Source of the DNA: Clostridium sp. OF09-36
Lineage (GTDB): Bacteria > Bacillota > Clostridia > Lachnospirales > Lachnospiraceae
Direction: 5' to 3'
Length of the DNA: 64,000 nt
Assembly: GCF_003481985.1 (NCBI RefSeq)
Contig: NZ_QUMD01000006.1
Coordinates: forward strand, 62,001-126,000
Part shown: in pieces, positions 17,421 through 24,952 of the stretch
Layout: the number at the start of each line of letters is the position of its first letter
Numbering within the stretch: the stretch's first letter is position 1
The notes under the pieces: model-generated
What the model saw: only the letters and a program-made list of their open reading frames with translations
Databases searched by the model: none
What the model was told of the DNA's origin: nothing
Translations under genes and position numbers: made by a program

Positions 17421-18501
17421 AGCACAAAGGGAATTATTTGCAAAAACGTTTGGCTGCGTTCGTCTTGTTTATAACCGGATGCTTGCTGAGAAAAAAGCGC
17501 ATTATGAGAAAACCGGGAAGAACTTAAGCTTGACACCAGCCAGGTATAAATCGGAGTTTCCATGGTTAAAGGAAGTAGACAGTCTGGCACTGTGTAATGC
17601 GCAGCTGCATTTGCAGACTGCATACAAAAATTTCTTTCGTGATGCCTCAGTTGGGTTTCCGAAATTCAAATCAAAAAAGAAATCTGTGAAAAGTTATACA
17701 ACCAATTATGTGAATGGAAACATCGTCTTACAAAATGGAAAACTGAAACTTCCAAAAGCTGGCTGGGTCCGAATCAGACAACATCGGAAGATTGATGAAT
17801 GTTACCAGCTGAAAGGTGCAACAATTAGTCAGGAAGCAGATGAACGATATTACGTTGCTCTGTTATATTCCTGCGAGGAACCGGTGCATGAAACCAGGAA
17901 AGCAGAAACCGCAATTGGTCTTGATTTTTCCATGAAGGAGTTGTATGTAGATTCCAATGGAAATCATGCAGCATATCCTCATTTTTTTCAAAAAGCCCGG
18001 CAGAAGCTGGCAAGGGAGCAGCGTAGACTGAGCCGCTGTGAACAGGGGAGCAACCGTTATAAAAAACAAAAGAAGAAAGTGGCACGAATTCATACCCGTA
18101 TCGCACACCAGCGAAAGGATTTTTTGCATAAAGAATCAAAGAAGATAGCCAATTCCTACGATATCGTGTGCATCGAAAATCTGAATATGAAAGAGATGAG
18201 CCAGGATATGCATTTGGGAAAGAGTGTTCATGACAATAGCTGGGGAATGTTTACTGATTTTCTGACATATAAAATGGAACGTGCAGGTAAGAAACTGATC
18301 CGCATTGATCGCTGGTATCCCAGTTCCAAAACATGCAGCTGCTGTGGAAAGGTAAAAGAAGATTTGCAGCTGAGCGATCGCATTTATGAGTGTGTATGCG
18401 GAAATCGAATGGATCGGGACGAAAACGCAGCAATCAATATATGCAGAGAAGGGATTCGAATATCCGGAATGATGCTTGATATAGAAAAGAAAATTTTCTG
18501 A
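17383..18501 (+). CDS. tnpB: TnpB, RNA-guided nuclease of IS605 element
   Basis: This 372-residue TnpB starts at GTG 17383 (MNTVYRFRIYPNKAQ) behind GGGAGAGG. RuvC-like residues are present: Asp in AIGLDFSMKEL, Glu in IVCIENLNM and Asp in RMDRDENAAIN. A four-Cys zinc finger is present too (CSCCGKVKEDL and CVCGNRM). Family members form a complex with an omega RNA from the element right end and cut the empty donor site, promoting retention. No truncation or missing residue is seen, so the nuclease is probably active. Confidence 0.92.
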   Translation: MNTVYRFRIYPNKAQRELFAKTFGCVRLVYNRMLAEKKAHYEKTGKNLSLTPARYKSEFPWLKEVDSLALCNAQLHLQTAYKNFFRDASVGFPKFKSKKKSVKSYTTNYVNGNIVLQNGKLKLPKAGWVRIRQHRKIDECYQLKGATISQEADERYYVALLYSCEEPVHETRKAETAIGLDFSMKELYVDSNGNHAAYPHFFQKARQKLAREQRRLSRCEQGSNRYKKQKKKVARIHTRIAHQRKDFLHKESKKIANSYDIVCIENLNMKEMSQDMHLGKSVHDNSWGMFTDFLTYKMERAGKKLIRIDRWYPSSKTCSCCGKVKEDLQLSDRIYECVCGNRMDRDENAAINICREGIRISGMMLDIEKKIF

Positions 18502-18643
18502 TCTTTGCAGCAAAAATTCCAACAATATCATTCTGATAAAACCGTGGGACACACGGGGATAGCTCGCTTATGCTTTGCCCTATCGGGCAATCGAACGAGA
18601 AGCCCCCACTTCAAGCGTTAGCTAAGTGGTGGGAGCATGTCAC
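18502..18643 (+). ncRNA. predicted omega RNA (reRNA) at IS605 right end
   Basis: The 142 bases between the tnpB stop and the predicted right end fold into GC-rich hairpins, including CCCTATCGGGC near 18580 and a terminal stem pairing CCCACTT with AAGTGGTGGG (18603-18633). In this family the TnpB guide RNA covers the tnpB 3' end and right end, with its guide taken from the flanking DNA. Here the guide would begin at about 18644. Inferred from family knowledge. Confidence 0.6.
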
Positions 18644-18648
18644 TGAGG

Positions 18649-18688
18649 AAAATGATACCTGATCTATGTAGTAGGGTATCATTTTTCC
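18649..18688 (+). terminator. AAAATGATACC hairpin with T-tract
   Basis: AAAATGATACC (18649-18659) pairs with GGTATCATTTT (18675-18685), followed by further T. It resembles an intrinsic terminator and directly abuts the IS605 right end. Its left arm is the third copy of the repeat at 16626-16662. Confidence 0.5.
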
Positions 18689-18802
18689 CAAAATTGAATA
18701 GTGAATTATATGGTGCAGAAAAATATGAAATATTGGGGATAGATTATGCGGAGAGCAGCTATATCTCGGAGCTGCCCTTAATGCAAATGGCGGATTTGGA
18801 AA

Positions 18803-19867
18803 TTATAAGATACCTATTTCTTCCATTTCGTTGCATAATTCTTCGAACGTACCGGTAACATAGTTTTTTGTGGTGTTGATATCGGAATGTCCTAAAATAT
18901 TTGAGAGCATGACCAAATCATGCGTCTTGTCATAAAAGGATTTGGCGAAAAAGTGGCGAAGTGCATGGGGATGTGCCTTCCTTTTATCAATGCCAGCATT
19001 GGCAGCAATGGTCTGGAGCATATTATAAATATTTTGCCGTTCCAATGGTTTTTTATTTTTATCAGTGAAAATAGGGCCAGATGGGATGTTTTTTTCAATG
19101 ACATAATCATTAAGCATTTCCTGAAGTTCCCGGATTAAAGGAACTTTTCTGTTTTTATTCTTATTTCTAATTGTGATTTCCTGTTGCTGTATGGATTCAA
19201 CGGTAATAAACTGCAATTCTGAAACACGGATACCAGTTTGTCCGAAGGCGCGGATCATAAGGTTAACCTTTCTTTTTTGAGGGCGACTGCTTTCTTCCAG
19301 GAGTTTATGGTAATCTTCCGGGGTAAGAATAGCATAGGTAGCTTTTAATTCTTTCTTTTGAACTTTTTCTAATTGAACAAAACAATCAGCGCGATCCAAA
19401 AAGGTCAAAAAAGAATGAATGGAACACAATTTTGAATTTACCGTGGAAACGGCATAGTTTTGTTTTAATAGATATTTTTTATAATCTAGGCATTGTTCTT
19501 TCGAAATTTCTGCACCGGATAAAAAAGTTATGAAGCCAGTTACATCAGAAATGTATTTGCTAATTGTATTCTTGGACCGCTCATTTGCTATTAAAAAATC
19601 CTGATAAGGTTTCAAATTATCTGGAGAGAAAGAGGGCGTGTCAGTAATGGTATCAGAATTTGTTCTGTCACAGCAATCCAGAGGATCAGCTGCAAAATTC
19701 GGGCTTTCTAAGTGGGGCAGAATATCTGGTGTATTCGTTAATTCTGCATAAATGCTGCCAAGTAAGGACTTCAGCATATCGAGATCTTTTTCTTTAAATT
19801 CTGCTTTTATATAGTGCAATAAGGTTTTTTTTATATCAACAGTAGTGGAACCGACTGTATTCATCAT
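18803..19867 (-). CDS. tyrosine recombinase/integrase
   Basis: This 354-residue phage-type integrase has an N-terminal SAM-like core-binding domain (about 85-170) and a catalytic domain with all key residues: Arg214 in GQTGIRVSEL, His301/Arg304 in HPHALRHFF, His327 in ILGHSDINTT and Tyr336 in KNYVTGT. The start lies behind GGAGTAAT. It is convergent with the IS605 side and divergent from the 20.4 kb gene. Its place at the left edge of the surface-protein region suggests it integrates that island; the att sites are not identified. Confidence 0.9.
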   Translation of the reverse strand: MMNTVGSTTVDIKKTLLHYIKAEFKEKDLDMLKSLLGSIYAELTNTPDILPHLESPNFAADPLDCCDRTNSDTITDTPSFSPDNLKPYQDFLIANERSKNTISKYISDVTGFITFLSGAEISKEQCLDYKKYLLKQNYAVSTVNSKLCSIHSFLTFLDRADCFVQLEKVQKKELKATYAILTPEDYHKLLEESSRPQKRKVNLMIRAFGQTGIRVSELQFITVESIQQQEITIRNKNKNRKVPLIRELQEMLNDYVIEKNIPSGPIFTDKNKKPLERQNIYNMLQTIAANAGIDKRKAHPHALRHFFAKSFYDKTHDLVMLSNILGHSDINTTKNYVTGTFEELCNEMEEIGIL

Positions 19868-20032
19868 ATTACTCCATTCATACGCTTTCCGTTTTATTGG
19901 ATAGTTCGATTATATAGCGAACGTGCGTTTGATGTCAAAGAAAACAAAAGCAAAACTTCTTGTTCAGAAAATAAATGAATGGAAGTTTTGCTTTTGTTTT
20001 GCTTTTATAATGGTCGTTTTTTGGGGAAAATG

Positions 20033-20200
20033 CCCAAACCTAATATGGTATTTTATAATGGAATATCAAAATAATGACATAATTCGATTTATGACATTAT
20101 TTTACAATTATTTTTTCCCAAACCTAATATGGTATTTTATAATGGAATATCAAAATAATGACATAATTCGATTTATGACATTATTTTACAATTATTTTTT
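20033..20200. repeat. tandem 84-bp direct repeat with internal palindrome
   Basis: Two identical 84-bp copies occupy 20033-20116 and 20117-20200. Each contains CATAATTCGATTTATG (20078-20093 and 20162-20177) centred in an imperfect 32-bp palindrome around TCGA. The same 16-mer on the opposite strand lies at 20341-20356, immediately before the gene at 20375. The arrangement suggests binding sites for a dimeric DNA-binding protein, either operator or origin iterons. Confidence 0.8.
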
Positions 20201-20220
20201 CTTAAAAACAACGTGGATTC

Positions 20221-20266
20221 AAGTTTTTGACTGTGATACTATTAAGTTTTTGACTGTGATACTATT
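20221..20266. repeat. tandem 23-bp direct repeat
   Basis: AAGTTTTTGACTGTGATACT plus ATT is repeated twice head to tail (20221-20243, 20244-20266). It contains TTGAC and lies between the 84-bp repeats and the 20375 gene. It could be promoter-embedded operators or further iterons. Confidence 0.7.
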
Positions 20267-20340
20267 AATAATTTTATTAAATTTTAAATATTGTTGATTA
20301 AATTACTAAAATTGTTGCTATTTTTGGACCTACATGGTTT

Positions 20341-20356
20341 CATAAATCGAATTATG
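20341..20356. promoter_or_regulatory. third copy of the CATAAATCGAATTATG palindrome
   Basis: CATAAATCGAATTATG is the reverse complement of the core in the 84-bp repeats. It ends 18 bp before the GTG start at 20375, overlapping the space before the ribosome site. It is well placed for autoregulation by the encoded winged-helix protein. Confidence 0.6.
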
Positions 20357-20374
20357 TAGAAAGTAGGGGGAAAT

Positions 20375-21490
20375 GTGGCATTGGAACATGATACACAGGT
20401 GTTGGCAAAGCAGATTTTGGAAGATTTGAAGCCGGAATTGGTTCTTCCATCTCCTTATTCTGTATGGGATCCCGGCAAAATGAAATTTGAGGTCGCGGGC
20501 GTTACAAATCCGCAGTCATTGGCGGAAATGCAGGCGTTATTGGTAAAGAAAGCATTTACCGTTTCTGATATGTATATTTTACGTGTGATCCGAATGCTTG
20601 GGCATGCGGATCTGCTATCAATTTGTACAGTGCTGATGGCAGAACGTGAAAAGGAAGAACGAAAAGCTAAGGAAGAAAATCGGCCGATACGTTGTATTCC
20701 AAAGTTGGATCGACGATCCCTGAAAGAACGCCTTGATACGTTAGCAATGAGTGGTTTGGTTATTGTTGAAAAGTTTCAGATCAACGAAACTGTATACGCA
20801 TATTTGAAGAGTGCAAAATCGGAAGCACATCAGACCAGGCAGATGTATTCTCTTACTGCCCATGCAACATACGCTTTTCGGACCATGCTGGAGGCAGATC
20901 AGCAATTAAGGTTTGATTCAAAAACAATATGGCTTAATGAAATGACAAAAATGGAGCGGGCTAATGCGGGGTTACTTGCGGCGGTTTTTTTGAAGCAGAA
21001 GTATATGTCAAAATATATATTTTCTTATCGCCTGAAAAATGTGAAGGGTATAGATGAGTTGCCAGCAATTATTGATTTTAAGAAAGAAGGTGTTATGCCC
21101 ACTCGTCTGGTAATCTTTGCAGTCAATTTTTATACGAATGAGAGGATCGTAACCGAAAAAGATCATTCATATTATATAAATTCAAAGGTTAGAGGCTTTT
21201 GTACGGCGCTGCGTGCGGTAATCCATGAGACTACAGGAAATGGATCTACGTTTGCGGCCATCATATGCGAGGATGCTAAAGGCATACAAAAAGTAATTTC
21301 AATGATACAGAGTATTGATGAGCCGCTGATGAAGCATTGCATTTTTACGACAGGAACGGTATTGATATCACGGAGCGCACTTTCAAAAGCAGATGTCTTA
21401 CCAGGATGTTTTGTAGAGCCGGTATTCAATTCAGAGAAGGCCCGGTGGCAGATCGTTGGGGCGACAGGTTTTTATTTCCTGGAAGCATAA
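20375..21490 (+). CDS. winged-helix protein, replication-relaxation-like (unknown function)
   Basis: This 371-residue soluble protein starts at GTG 20375 behind AGTAGGGGGAAAT. Residues 60-175 look like a winged-helix region (ILRVIRMLGHADLLSICTVL, LKERLDTLAMSGLVIVEKF, QMYSLTAHATYAFRTML). They resemble the YSLT-type wing of replication-relaxation family proteins. The C-terminal 200 residues (TRLVIFAVNFYTNERIV, FAAIICEDAKGIQKVI) have no motif I recognise. Repeats in front suggest it binds this region to control transcription or replication of the island. Confidence 0.6.
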   Translation: MALEHDTQVLAKQILEDLKPELVLPSPYSVWDPGKMKFEVAGVTNPQSLAEMQALLVKKAFTVSDMYILRVIRMLGHADLLSICTVLMAEREKEERKAKEENRPIRCIPKLDRRSLKERLDTLAMSGLVIVEKFQINETVYAYLKSAKSEAHQTRQMYSLTAHATYAFRTMLEADQQLRFDSKTIWLNEMTKMERANAGLLAAVFLKQKYMSKYIFSYRLKNVKGIDELPAIIDFKKEGVMPTRLVIFAVNFYTNERIVTEKDHSYYINSKVRGFCTALRAVIHETTGNGSTFAAIICEDAKGIQKVISMIQSIDEPLMKHCIFTTGTVLISRSALSKADVLPGCFVEPVFNSEKARWQIVGATGFYFLEA

Positions 21491-21538
21491 GAAGGGAGGA
21501 AGTGGACTGCCTGGCAGCGGACTTAGGCAGGAAATTAA

Positions 21539-21847
21539 ATGGCAAAAATAATGAAGGACATGGCACAGGAGCAGGCTCTTTTAGAAGTGGCCGACTTGCT
21601 TCAGCAGCTTAAAATATTGGATAACAGTACTAAAAATCCGGAATCTTCGCTGAGCTGTACCTATCGCGTTGGAAGTGGACGAATGCAGCGCCTTCCAATT
21701 TCTGAAAACTATCTGGTTAGTATGATTGCAACTGTTCAGACTGACTTGCAGAAGAAAATAAATAGCCTTTGTAAAAAATATCGTATTGAACTGGAAGCTG
21801 ATGAGGCAGCATTGATGGGAACGGGGATGGGAGAGGATATTGAGTAA
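21539..21847 (+). CDS. small hypothetical protein with coiled-coil tendency
   Basis: This 102-residue acidic protein has helices EQALLEVADLLQQLKIL and a C-terminal stretch with KINSLCKKYRIELEADE. The start is ATG behind AGGCAGGAAATTAA. It lies 48 bp after the winged-helix gene in the same orientation and probably belongs to that operon. I do not recognise it. Confidence 0.6.
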   Translation: MAKIMKDMAQEQALLEVADLLQQLKILDNSTKNPESSLSCTYRVGSGRMQRLPISENYLVSMIATVQTDLQKKINSLCKKYRIELEADEAALMGTGMGEDIE

Positions 21848-22031
21848 TCCACTTTGCTATAGCCTGCAGTTTCGACTATAGCGGTTAGCTTGGGGAAAGA
21901 TTGTAGAGGATGATCTTCACCGGTTAGAGAAGCAGAAAAGACTGTATGGTAAAGAATTCATTATGTCATTTTTGAAATTGCTGCAGAAAACAGAATTTAT
22001 TGATCGATTGATGGAGATTTGCAATGAATAA
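21840..22031 (+). pseudogene. small reading frame interrupted by an amber codon
   Basis: From a TTG at 21840 (ribosome site GGGAGAGG, overlapping the previous stop) to TAA at 22029-22031, one frame encodes about 63 codons. It is interrupted only by TAG at 21879-21881. The part after the stop, RLAWGKIVEDDLHRLEKQKR and following, reads like a genuine helical protein and ends overlapping the next gene start (ATGAATAA). Either a nonsense mutation or a wrong base call; function is unknown. Confidence 0.45.
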
Positions 22032-24162
22032 AAGAAAATCAATGAGCCGTTATGCCTTCTTGCTTTTTGGAATTGTGATTATGTCAGAACCGGTCCTGTC
22101 TTATGGTTATACGATAAAACAGCCGGTGGAAAGTGAACTTTCTGCATATGGAAATGCTTTAGAGGATACAGACCAGAATGCAACAGTGGAAGTTGCCCCG
22201 CGGGAACTGGTTTCATGGAAGGTTTATTTTGTAGATGAAGAGAGCAGACAAATCCAGTTATCTGCAATGCGCAGTGGAACGATTTTAGAGGGTGAAGAGC
22301 TGGTTATACCATATGCGAACAGCCTGATCGTAAACGGGCATCGCTGGCTAGCAAATGAGGACTCACCATACCGGATAAATGTATATGGGCCGGGTGAAAA
22401 AATCATCTATATCACTTATTCGGATGAAGGATCTGTCGGGGATGCAGACGATCCAGAGGCGTCGGAACGGGAACGCTTTGAAATGTATCTTGAAAGGGTT
22501 AAAAAAGCGGATGCAGCAATCACTGGAAAGGAAGCAGAGGAGATTCTGGATGATCAGATAATTTGTGAAAGTAACGCCAAATGTTCTTATCGTCTGCGAA
22601 GTCTGTCAACGCAGATAAAGAATACTGCTGCCACTCCTGTTTATGTGATTGCGAAAGACTGTGCGGCAACAGGGGTGATTTTGAAGGAATTATACAGTAC
22701 TTCTGTGGAGTACAGCACAAATCTTCTGGATACGATTCAGCTGGATGGAGCGGAATATAGAATTTACGTGTTTCTCGTAAATAAAAAATTTGGAGAAACT
22801 TGTAGTCATAACTGGAAACTGGAGAAGCGAACAGAAGCAACATGCCTGTCATCAGGGTCAGAGAAATATGTTTGCAGTATCTGCAGTAAGACAGAAGTAA
22901 AAACGTTACCGGCCCTGGGGCATGTGGATGAAAATGGTGACTCATTATGTGACAGGTGTGGGAAGCGCACAGAGGAACAGAATGACGGAGACCGGATCAC
23001 GGCAACGTATAGGCCATCCCAGAGTGAATATCAGATGCAGTTTGTCTGTGTGAGTGAAAACTTTCAGAATGGCTATCTTTATATTTCGGATACGGGAATA
23101 CCGGCAAGTGAATTTGGAGGTTATGGATCACTTGATTATATGCTTTCCAATCCATACCAGGCTTTTGTTGGTACATTTGCGGACTGTTTCAGCATTACAG
23201 GGCAGGCACTGATGCCGATTGATGCAGATGGTGCGCTTGCGTATGCAGCTATTATGTCTAAGGAAGAAGTGCTTGCATATCGTGGGCAGATAGAAGGTGA
23301 TTACATTACAAGAACCGTAGAAAATGGACAACTTGTGGTTGTACATGAGGATGGTTCAACGAGCCTTGTGGCACCTACGGATGATATGTTGCTTCGCCCG
23401 GCTATTGTGCTCAGTGCTCCAGATGCCGGTACCGCGGATCCAATCTATTGGTCAGTGGGAGATGTCCAGAAAGTAGTGATCGATCAGAAAACTTATGAAT
23501 TTCGGTGTGTAGATACAAATTATTATGATAAATCCGAAAATCATCAGAAACTGGCATTGTTCCTTTGTGATGATGTGATTCCGGCAAATTATGGGAGTGA
23601 GTATTCCTATTTACCGGATAAAGAAGGCATTATGGGCCAGGTATTTCTTCCGGGGCCGGTAGTAAATTTTGGTGATGAAAGTGATTATAAGTATTCCAAG
23701 ATACATAATTGGCTGAGCAAGCATCAGAATAGAATTTTTCAGAGCTTTAACTGCCATATTGGCGTGGACAGTGCATTTACCGGAAGCACAGGTAAGGGGC
23801 GGTTCAGTGAATTAAGCGACCAGGATTTGACTGTGCATAGTATCGGATATCAGAGACTGACAGCCAGACTTTTTAGTTTATCGGTGGAAGAGGCCTTAAA
23901 GTATAAAGATTATCTTTGGAAATTTGGTGATACGGATGCGGATAATCCGGAAGTGGTAACCGATAATTTCTGCAATGGATATTGGCTGCGTTCTCCTATG
24001 GGGAATGCAGATGCCAATAGTGGGTATGCCTATATCGTGGATCTGGTCAATGGAATGATTCGGCCAGAGGCAGTGAAACCGGATGGCGGCAGTACAGATG
24101 AAGAGTTAAGGGTAACTACTTCGATTGGTGTAAGACCAGCCTTTGCGGTACCGCAGGGATGA
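22024..24162 (+). CDS. secreted protein with zinc-ribbon-like repeat and DUF6273/CLec-like domain
   Basis: This 712-residue protein has a signal peptide (about 1-29). A Cys-pair segment at about 260-320 (CSHNWKLEKRTEATCL, YVCSICSKTE, SLCDRCGKR) is a motif common in clostridial surface proteins. After residue 330 the C-terminus ends in a C-type-lectin/FGE-like domain marked by GYWLRSPMG, YIVDLVNGMI and SIGVRPAF, as in DUF6273 proteins. No anchor is seen at the C-terminus. The start follows GATGGAGATTTGCA and overlaps the preceding small frame. It leads the secreted-protein block and may bind a ligand at the surface; the role is inferred. Confidence 0.7.
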   Translation: MNKRKSMSRYAFLLFGIVIMSEPVLSYGYTIKQPVESELSAYGNALEDTDQNATVEVAPRELVSWKVYFVDEESRQIQLSAMRSGTILEGEELVIPYANSLIVNGHRWLANEDSPYRINVYGPGEKIIYITYSDEGSVGDADDPEASERERFEMYLERVKKADAAITGKEAEEILDDQIICESNAKCSYRLRSLSTQIKNTAATPVYVIAKDCAATGVILKELYSTSVEYSTNLLDTIQLDGAEYRIYVFLVNKKFGETCSHNWKLEKRTEATCLSSGSEKYVCSICSKTEVKTLPALGHVDENGDSLCDRCGKRTEEQNDGDRITATYRPSQSEYQMQFVCVSENFQNGYLYISDTGIPASEFGGYGSLDYMLSNPYQAFVGTFADCFSITGQALMPIDADGALAYAAIMSKEEVLAYRGQIEGDYITRTVENGQLVVVHEDGSTSLVAPTDDMLLRPAIVLSAPDAGTADPIYWSVGDVQKVVIDQKTYEFRCVDTNYYDKSENHQKLALFLCDDVIPANYGSEYSYLPDKEGIMGQVFLPGPVVNFGDESDYKYSKIHNWLSKHQNRIFQSFNCHIGVDSAFTGSTGKGRFSELSDQDLTVHSIGYQRLTARLFSLSVEEALKYKDYLWKFGDTDADNPEVVTDNFCNGYWLRSPMGNADANSGYAYIVDLVNGMIRPEAVKPDGGSTDEELRVTTSIGVRPAFAVPQG

Positions 24163-24190
24163 TCATAGAAAATTAGTAGGAGGAATTTGA

Positions 24191-24952
24191 ATGAGGAAAC
24201 GAGGCGTTGTGATCTTAATGGCAGCTGCACTTACCGCTTCTGTTCCAGCAACCGCGCTGGCTGATCAGTTTGCCGGTCAGATAGCTTTGAATGGGGAGGC
24301 TGCTTCGGAGGATGTTGCTGATGAAGACAGTCAGGTGGACATGGATCAGACAGAAGAAGCTGATGATGAAGACCATGAAAAGTCGGAAGACACGGATTTG
24401 AAGGGCACGGATGAGGCAGAAGCAGGAACGGAAGAATCTAATCCAGAAGAATCGGAACCCGAAGAGTCAGAGGAAGAGGTAAAGGAAGCGGAAAAATCTG
24501 ATGAGAGCGGTGAATCAGAAAATGAGGATGCTGACTCAGCGGAAATGGAATCGAAAGAAGATGAGTTGGAGGACGAGGACACAGAAGAAACCGAAGAGGA
24601 GAAGGTAGTGGATGAGACAGAGCTGGCGGATGAACTCCAGAAAGAACCGTCAAAAGCGCCAGAAGAGGAATACGGGGATATGCCGGAAATCGGAACGGAA
24701 GAATTTACAGCATGGTTTAAGAAAAACTGTAAAGAAGATTTTTTATGGGAGATGCTGGCAGAGCATGTAGAGGATGACACATTTTTTACCTGGGCGGTAG
24801 AACACGATAAGCTGTATTATAAAGCGTTTAAATCCTATCAGAAGATCCTGGAGAAAGACGGGCAGCCAGATGAAAAAATATCTTCCGAGGTAGATGCAGA
24901 AACAGAAGAGAACATGGCCGTACTGGATGAAGAGGTGGAGGAACTGACATGA
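24191..24952 (+). CDS. secreted acidic protein
   Basis: This 253-residue protein has a signal peptide (1-24, ending TALADQ). Residues 35-150 are almost entirely Glu, Asp, Ser and Thr. A folded region at about 160-220 (GTEEFTAWFKKNCKEDFLWE and DDTFFTWAVEHDKLYYKAF) shares a pattern with the N-terminus of the next protein. The acidic stretch may be an extended, calcium-binding or stalk-like spacer. It overlaps the next gene by 4 bp (ATGA), so the two are coupled. No known family recognised. Confidence 0.65.
   Translation: MRKRGVVILMAAALTASVPATALADQFAGQIALNGEAASEDVADEDSQVDMDQTEEADDEDHEKSEDTDLKGTDEAEAGTEESNPEESEPEESEEEVKEAEKSDESGESENEDADSAEMESKEDELEDEDTEETEEEKVVDETELADELQKEPSKAPEEEYGDMPEIGTEEFTAWFKKNCKEDFLWEMLAEHVEDDTFFTWAVEHDKLYYKAFKSYQKILEKDGQPDEKISSEVDAETEENMAVLDEEVEELT

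Larger units (their letters stand above)
16764..18643 (+). mobile_element. IS605-type insertion sequence (IS200/IS605 family)
   Basis: It carries tnpA (HUH tyrosine transposase) and tnpB in the same orientation. Non-identical subterminal hairpins lie at the left end (about 16789-16822) and right end (18603-18633), with no terminal inverted repeats, as expected for the family. Ends are predicted from the TTAC at 16760-16763 as target tetranucleotide and from the usual right-end motif ending near TGTCAC. Both ends are therefore uncertain by several bases. Confidence 0.75.

Noticed and set aside
19923..20297. Open frame across the 84-bp repeats
   Set aside because: The encoded protein only reflects the tandem repeat (84 is divisible by 3) and is AT-rich noise; no ribosome site.
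22024..24162. Diversity-generating retroelement target
   Set aside because: The C-terminal CLec-like domain resembles DGR targets, but no reverse transcriptase, template repeat or A-rich variable region is visible.
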